Shown here: positions 60,429-64,000 of the stretch, piece by piece
How positions within the stretch are numbered: the first letter of the stretch is position 1
Layout: the number at the start of each line of letters is the position of its first letter
From: a bacterium BMS3Bbin13
GTDB taxonomy: Bacteria; Pseudomonadota; Gammaproteobacteria; 21-64-14
DNA: 64,000 bases
Direction: 5' to 3'
NCBI GenBank assembly: GCA_002897735.1
Contig: BDTW01000061.1
Coordinates: forward strand, 1-64,000
Notes under the pieces: generated by a model
The model's database searches: none
What the model saw: only the letters and a program-made list of their open reading frames with translations
Told to the model about the DNA's origin: nothing
Position numbers and translations under genes: made by a program

Positions 60429-61373
60429 ATGATGGAATCCATTCACGTGGCGGCGGCGGCGATACTCGATGCGCGCGGGCGGGTGTTGATCGCCCGCCGC
60501 GCGCCCGATGCCCCCCAAGGTGGCCTGTGGGAGTTTCCGGGCGGGAAACTGGAGCCCGGCGAGTCCGTGGAGCAGGCCCTGCACCGCGAACTCGACGAGG
60601 AACTCGGGATCGGCGTCGAGGACGCGCGCCCCCTGATCCGGATCCGCCATGCCTATCCGGATCGGACGGTCCTGCTGGACGTCTGGCGCGTGGATCGCTA
60701 TCGCGGCACGCCGAGCGGCCGGCAGGGGCAGCCGTTGGAGTGGGTGTTGCCGCAGGATCCGGGCGCACGGGTCTTCCCGGCCGCCGATCGCCCGGTGCTC
60801 ACCGCCCTGCGCCTCCCCGATCGCTACCTCATCACTCCGGAGCCGGGGCCGGACGCGGCGCGGTTCCTGGACACCCTGGAACGGCGCGTGGCCTCCGGTG
60901 CGGCCCTGGTCCGGTTGCGCGCCCGATCCCAGGCGCCGGACCGCTTCCGATGGCTCGCCGCCGAGGCGCTGGAGCGCTGCCGGCGCCATGGGGCGCGACT
61001 GCTCATCAACGGGCCGGCCGATCTGGCGCGCGAACTCGCGGTGGACGGCGTGCATCTCACGGCGCACGCCCTCGGATCCCTGTCCGCGCGCCCGCTGCCG
61101 GAGGGGTACTGGGTGGGAGCGTCCTGTCACGATGCCGCCGAACTGAGGCGCGCCGCGCATTTGGGTGTCGACTTCGCCGTGCTCTCCCCGGTGCGATCCA
61201 CCCCGAGCCATCCCGATGCGCGCGCGCTGGGTTGGGAGGAGTTCGCCAAGCGGGTCGACCCGGCACCGTTCCCGGTCTATGCGCTCGGCGGTGTCGGGCC
61301 GCGGGACCTGGAGTCCGCGTTCCGGCACGGCGCCCAGGGGATCGCCGCGATCCGGGGCCTGTGGAACGGCTGA
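60429..61373 (+). CDS. mutT: Nudix hydrolase MutT fused to a ThiE/TenI-like domain
   Basis: The 314-residue protein has a Nudix domain (Nudix box GGKLEPGESVEQALHRELDEEL at about 37-58) followed by a TIM-barrel TMP-synthase-like domain from about residue 130 (LVRLRARSQAPDRFRWLAAEAL, VDFAVLSPVRSTPSHPDA, YALGGVGPRDLES). The N-terminal half should remove 8-oxo-dGTP; the C-terminal half lacks proof of thiamine activity and may be regulatory. This fusion is common in gammaproteobacteria. It converges on yacG. Confidence 0.92.
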   Translation: MMESIHVAAAAILDARGRVLIARRAPDAPQGGLWEFPGGKLEPGESVEQALHRELDEELGIGVEDARPLIRIRHAYPDRTVLLDVWRVDRYRGTPSGRQGQPLEWVLPQDPGARVFPAADRPVLTALRLPDRYLITPEPGPDAARFLDTLERRVASGAALVRLRARSQAPDRFRWLAAEALERCRRHGARLLINGPADLARELAVDGVHLTAHALGSLSARPLPEGYWVGASCHDAAELRRAAHLGVDFAVLSPVRSTPSHPDARALGWEEFAKRVDPAPFPVYALGGVGPRDLESAFRHGAQGIAAIRGLWNG

Positions 61374-61414
61374 TCCGGTACGCCGCAGGCGAGGCGAGGT
61401 TGACCGCCCTAACC

Positions 61415-61600
61415 TGATCGTCGCCGGCCGGGCGAGCCCGGCCCTACGCGGCCGCGGGTGCGGCGGGACCCGGTAGGGCGGGGCTCGCCCCGCCGACGAC
61501 ATTGGAGATTCCCCATGCCGCGCGGATACGGTTCCGCGTTGTGTCGGCCGGCCAAGGCCGGCCCTACAGGCGCCCTCTCATCGAGAGGAGCCGGCGGGCC
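61415..61600. repeat. Cluster of family B hairpins between mutT and yacG
   Basis: Three inverted elements are visible: GGCCGGGCGAGCCCGGCC near 61427, GGGCGGGGCTCGCCCCGCC near 61475, and GTCGGCCGGCCAAGGCCGGCC near 61545, each beside a TAGGG or CCTA end. They lie in the 241-base gap between convergent genes; no CDS is evident. Confidence 0.8.
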
Positions 61601-61614
61601 TTGGCCCGGCGCGG

Positions 61615-61836
61615 TCAGTGCCCGGTCTCCTCGTCCGGTTCCGCGCCATGACCCGAATCGGGCGCCAAGTCGCCATCGGCGGGTTCGCCGGGGATCGAGC
61701 GTGTGCCGTCCAGCCAGGCCCCCAGGTCGATGAGCCGGCAGCGCTCGCTGCAGAACGGGCGCCATCGGCTGCGCGACGACCATTCGACGGGTCGTCCGCA
61801 GGTCGGGCATGGGACATGGCGCGGCGTGGATTCCAT
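61615..61836 (-). CDS. yacG: DNA gyrase inhibitor YacG, zinc-finger protein
   Basis: The 73-residue protein has a CPTCGRP...[15 protein letters not shown] four-Cys zinc knuckle at residues 10-40, followed by an acidic tail. YacG binds GyrB and inhibits gyrase in E. coli. It is the last gene of coaE-zapD-yacG on the minus strand, 44 bases after zapD. Confidence 0.9.
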   Translation of the reverse strand: MESTPRHVPCPTCGRPVEWSSRSRWRPFCSERCRLIDLGAWLDGTRSIPGEPADGDLAPDSGHGAEPDEETGH

Positions 61837-61880
61837 GCGTTACCTGCCGGGCCGTGGGGCCGGGTCGTTGCGTACCGGGC

Positions 61881-62669
61881 TCAGCACGTGCAACAGGCGA
61901 GTTCGAAGTGTACGTCGCGGTCGGCCGGCACCGCGCGCGCCTCGGGGCTCGCCTGTTCCAGGAACCGAATGGTGTATCGGTGCCGGCCGGCGCTGATCTC
62001 CGGGAAGCAGCCGGCCCCGTCGGGCAGCGCGACGCGCATCATCTGGTACGGGAGGCTCGGATCGAGGTTCTGCTGCAGGAATCCGCGTTCGGCGCACATC
62101 GCAATCGGCCGTGCACTCTGGCGGATCAGGAACAATATCAGAGTGATCGGCCGGTACAGGGGCTCGAAGGCGTTGAACCACCCGCTGAGGTGTCGGTAAC
62201 GCGTCTCCGGATCCTGCTGCAACCAGAAGTGATAGCCCGGCAGGTCGAATTCGCAGGTGCCCCCGGGAATCGCGCTGCGCTGGCGGATGCTCGCGAGAAA
62301 ATCGTTCTCCCGCAGATCCTGTGCGAACTGGGCGCTGGATCCGTAGAGGTGCTCCATGAGAGCGTCCAGTTCCTGCAGCAGATTCACCAGGCGCTCGCGG
62401 TCCACGCCGGGGCGCTCCTTGAGGCGCGCGAGATGCGAAGCACGGCGCTCCAGTTCCTTGATCAGTTCGGCCTTGAGGTCATTGCGGCCGAGGATGCACA
62501 GGATCTCCAGGATGCCTTGCAGCGTGGCCCGGCTGTCCCATGCCGTGTGCCCGCCGAGGCAGTGAAGCGTGTTCTTGAACAAGAACTCGAGGCGCAGAAA
62601 GGCGCGTATCCGCTCGTTGAGCGGGTATTCGTAATAGAGCTTCGATGAGGCTTCCTCCGTGGCCGTCAT
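61881..62669 (-). CDS. zapD: Cell division protein ZapD
   Basis: The 262-residue protein begins MTATEEASSKLYYEYPLNERIRAFLRLEFLF and contains NDFLASIRQRSAIPGGTCEFDLPGYHFWL, typical of ZapD (YacF, DUF1342). ZapD bundles FtsZ filaments at midcell. I use the ATG at 62669; an in-frame ATG at 62693 is a weaker choice. It follows coaE by 44 bases. Confidence 0.93.
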   Translation of the reverse strand: MTATEEASSKLYYEYPLNERIRAFLRLEFLFKNTLHCLGGHTAWDSRATLQGILEILCILGRNDLKAELIKELERRASHLARLKERPGVDRERLVNLLQELDALMEHLYGSSAQFAQDLRENDFLASIRQRSAIPGGTCEFDLPGYHFWLQQDPETRYRHLSGWFNAFEPLYRPITLILFLIRQSARPIAMCAERGFLQQNLDPSLPYQMMRVALPDGAGCFPEISAGRHRYTIRFLEQASPEARAVPADRDVHFELACCTC

Positions 62670-62713
62670 GTCGCGTCCCGGCGCCTCCCGCATCCGTTGC
62701 CGCGTCCCGCTGC

Positions 62714-63346
62714 TCACCCCGGCCGGTCCGCGGTCCCGGGGTGAGCAGCGCACGCCCGGGCGAGCTGCAGATAGCGCCGGTGCAATGCCTCCACCCGGCG
62801 CTCCAGCGTCGGCAGGTCGCGGTCATTGACGAGAACATCATCGGCGGCGGCGAGGCGCCGTTCGCGGCCGACCTGAGCACTCATCACGGCATCCACCTGC
62901 GCCCGGGAGAGCCCGTCGCGGGCGCAGGCCCGTTCGCGCTGCACGGACTCCGGGACATCCACCACCAAGACCCGCTGCACAAACGACCACTCCCCACTTT
63001 CGAGCAACAGCGGAACCACTACGATAGCATAGGGCGCGGCCAGATCCGCAAGCCGTTTCCGGGCCCGGGCGCGGATTTCGGGGTGCAGGATCGCCTCCAG
63101 GCGCCGTCGTTGCTCCGCGTCCGCGAATACCCGCGCACGCAGAGCGGCGCGGTCGAGGGTCCCGGCCGGGGTGAGGACCGCGCGCCCGAACTCCTCCGCG
63201 ATCCGCGCCAGGGCGGGGGTCCCGGGTTCGACCGCCTCGCGCGCGATTGTATCGGTATCGATCACCGGCACGCCGCGCGCCGCGAAGAAGCGCGCCGCGG
63301 TGGACTTGCCGCTACCGATACCTCCGGTCAGCCCGACGATCAGCAT
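62714..63346 (-). CDS. coaE: Dephospho-CoA kinase
   Basis: The 210-residue P-loop kinase has GLTGGIGSGKSTAARFFA at the N-terminus and VIDTDTIAREAV, then VVVPLLLESG. It performs the last step of coenzyme A synthesis. The ATG has GAGG about eight bases upstream; the longer ORF-track start is not conserved. In many relatives pilD lies upstream; here no gene is recognised beyond it. Confidence 0.95.
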   Translation of the reverse strand: MLIVGLTGGIGSGKSTAARFFAARGVPVIDTDTIAREAVEPGTPALARIAEEFGRAVLTPAGTLDRAALRARVFADAEQRRRLEAILHPEIRARARKRLADLAAPYAIVVVPLLLESGEWSFVQRVLVVDVPESVQRERACARDGLSRAQVDAVMSAQVGRERRLAAADDVLVNDRDLPTLERRVEALHRRYLQLARACAAHPGTADRPG

Positions 63347-63887
63347 GGACGAACCTCGTGGTGGAACGGATCCCGGGGGGGGCCAGTGTAGGGCCTCCGG
63401 CAGGGGATCCGTAACCCCCCTATCTCGCCAAGCAAAGGATAAGGGCCATGAGATCCAATGGTGCATTGGGCTCTATCGGGCGGGTTTGAACACAGGGACC
63501 TTCTCCGAGGGAGAAGGACAGGATGAGGGGATCCAGGAGCGAAGCGATACGGCTTCTCGCGTTCGATGTGCGCCGATGCCCCGTGGCCGAATACTTTCGG
63601 CGTGAGCGCCTCTCCGAGCTTTGCGGGACCACCTTTTTCGAGGTGCCGGCGTCGACGGTGTAGGGTCCGATCTGCAGAATTAAGCGCGTGCTCCGGCAGT
63701 GCTCACTATGCTGCGTTACGGGGCACTTCGAACGAAAGTCGAGCGACCGTTCATACATAGACCAGACGTTGTCCAGGGTCAGGCGCGCCCGGTCGCGGCG
63801 GTGGGCGCCGGCATACCGGCGATAGGCGGCTCGCGCCTTTGTAAGTCCAAATTCGGGCGCCGATGGATGCAATATCGGCCGCAGCAA
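63347..63887. other. Gene-poor region after coaE
   Basis: No recognised gene. An open minus-strand frame (63420-63887) contains TKARAAYRRYAGAHRRDRARLTLDNVWSMYERSLDF, which I cannot match to any family; it may be decayed coding sequence. The region also holds a hairpin repeat at 63499. Confidence 0.5.
63499..63517. repeat. Small inverted repeat (CCTTCTCC/GGAGAAGG)
   Basis: An 8-base perfect stem with a three-base loop, followed by GGATGAGGGG. This resembles a dispersed intergenic element known from several high-GC gammaproteobacteria. Confidence 0.55.
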
Positions 63888-63998
63888 CTATTTTTTCGGC
63901 TTCAAAAACAGCGGATCAGAAGCATGGCCGATGACTGAAGATCCCCGTGTCGGTCGTTCGATTTTGTCTCTGACTACCATATAAAACAATAGGTTAAA
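63888..63998 (-). CDS. Possible 3' end of a gene entering from the right edge
   Basis: The minus-strand frame is open from the window edge and ends TAG after KIERPTRGSSVIGHASDPLF and LKPKK. It is only 36 codons and unrecognised. An ATG within it could instead start a 30-residue ORF. The local sequence is much more AT-rich than the rest of the window. Confidence 0.2.
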   Translation of the reverse strand, partial: FNLLFYMVVRDKIERPTRGSSVIGHASDPLFLKPKK

Positions 63999-64000
63999 TC

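Overview
The window is about 64 kb of a high-GC chromosome from a gammaproteobacterium. The gene order supports this: kdsD-kdsC-lptCAB-rpoN-hpf-ptsN-hprK-rapZ, mlaFEDCB-ibaG-murA-hisGDC, sspAB, lpoA-yraN-diaA, rsmI/rnpB, a complete dcw cluster, dciA/M23/secA/argJ and coaE-zapD-yacG are all gammaproteobacterial blocks. HPr kinase beside PTS-Ntr genes and a short-form HisG point away from enterics, towards Xanthomonadales or purple-sulfur-type lineages. No species can be named from this sequence alone. No tRNA, rRNA, CRISPR array, intact IS element or prophage was seen.

Layout. 1-7489 (minus strand): Kdo synthesis, the LptC/A/B part of LPS export, sigma-54 with hibernation factor, then the nitrogen PTS branch (ptsN, hprK, rapZ cut by the window edge). 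7966-16605 (plus): the Mla phospholipid transport operon, ibaG, murA and three his genes. 16606-17655: a roughly 213-bp tandem repeat between convergent genes. 17656-21117 (minus): lptG, lptF and, upstream in the same direction, a GNAT-fold acyltransferase resembling bacterial ceramide synthase. 21866-26205 (plus): fatty acyl-AMP ligase, NAD-dependent reductase, acyl carrier protein and serine palmitoyltransferase. 26330-34568: nif3, sspAB, a glycolate/lactate-oxidase-like gene with diaA, yraN and lpoA, then rsmI and a TPR protein. 34604-34950: RNase P RNA. 35252-54303: mraZ through ftsZ and lpxC. 54649-63346: dciA, an M23 peptidase, secA, argJ, a MutT-ThiE fusion, yacG, zapD and coaE. The last 650 bases hold no recognised gene, and the final roughly 120 bases are clearly more AT-rich.

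The most interesting region is 19945-26205. Its five genes match the five steps of bacterial ceramide synthesis worked out in Caulobacter: ACP, acyl-ACP synthetase, serine palmitoyltransferase, ceramide synthase and ceramide reductase. They are wedged between his genes and nif3, and the putative ceramide synthase gene is in line with lptF-lptG. This predicts a gammaproteobacterium that makes sphingolipids as well as LPS (kds, lpt and lpxC genes are all here).

Regulatory sites read directly from the sequence include a near-consensus sigma-54 promoter upstream of rpoN itself and a -35/-10 pair followed by three GTGGG boxes at 10-bp spacing before mraZ. Many adjacent genes overlap by ATGA/GTGA. 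In the dcw cluster two tiny ORFs (27 and 29 codons) fill the murF-mraY and mraY-murD gaps, apparently keeping ribosomes coupled. Two families of GC-rich hairpin repeats recur between genes; three of the four convergent gaps contain them and none of the divergent gaps does.
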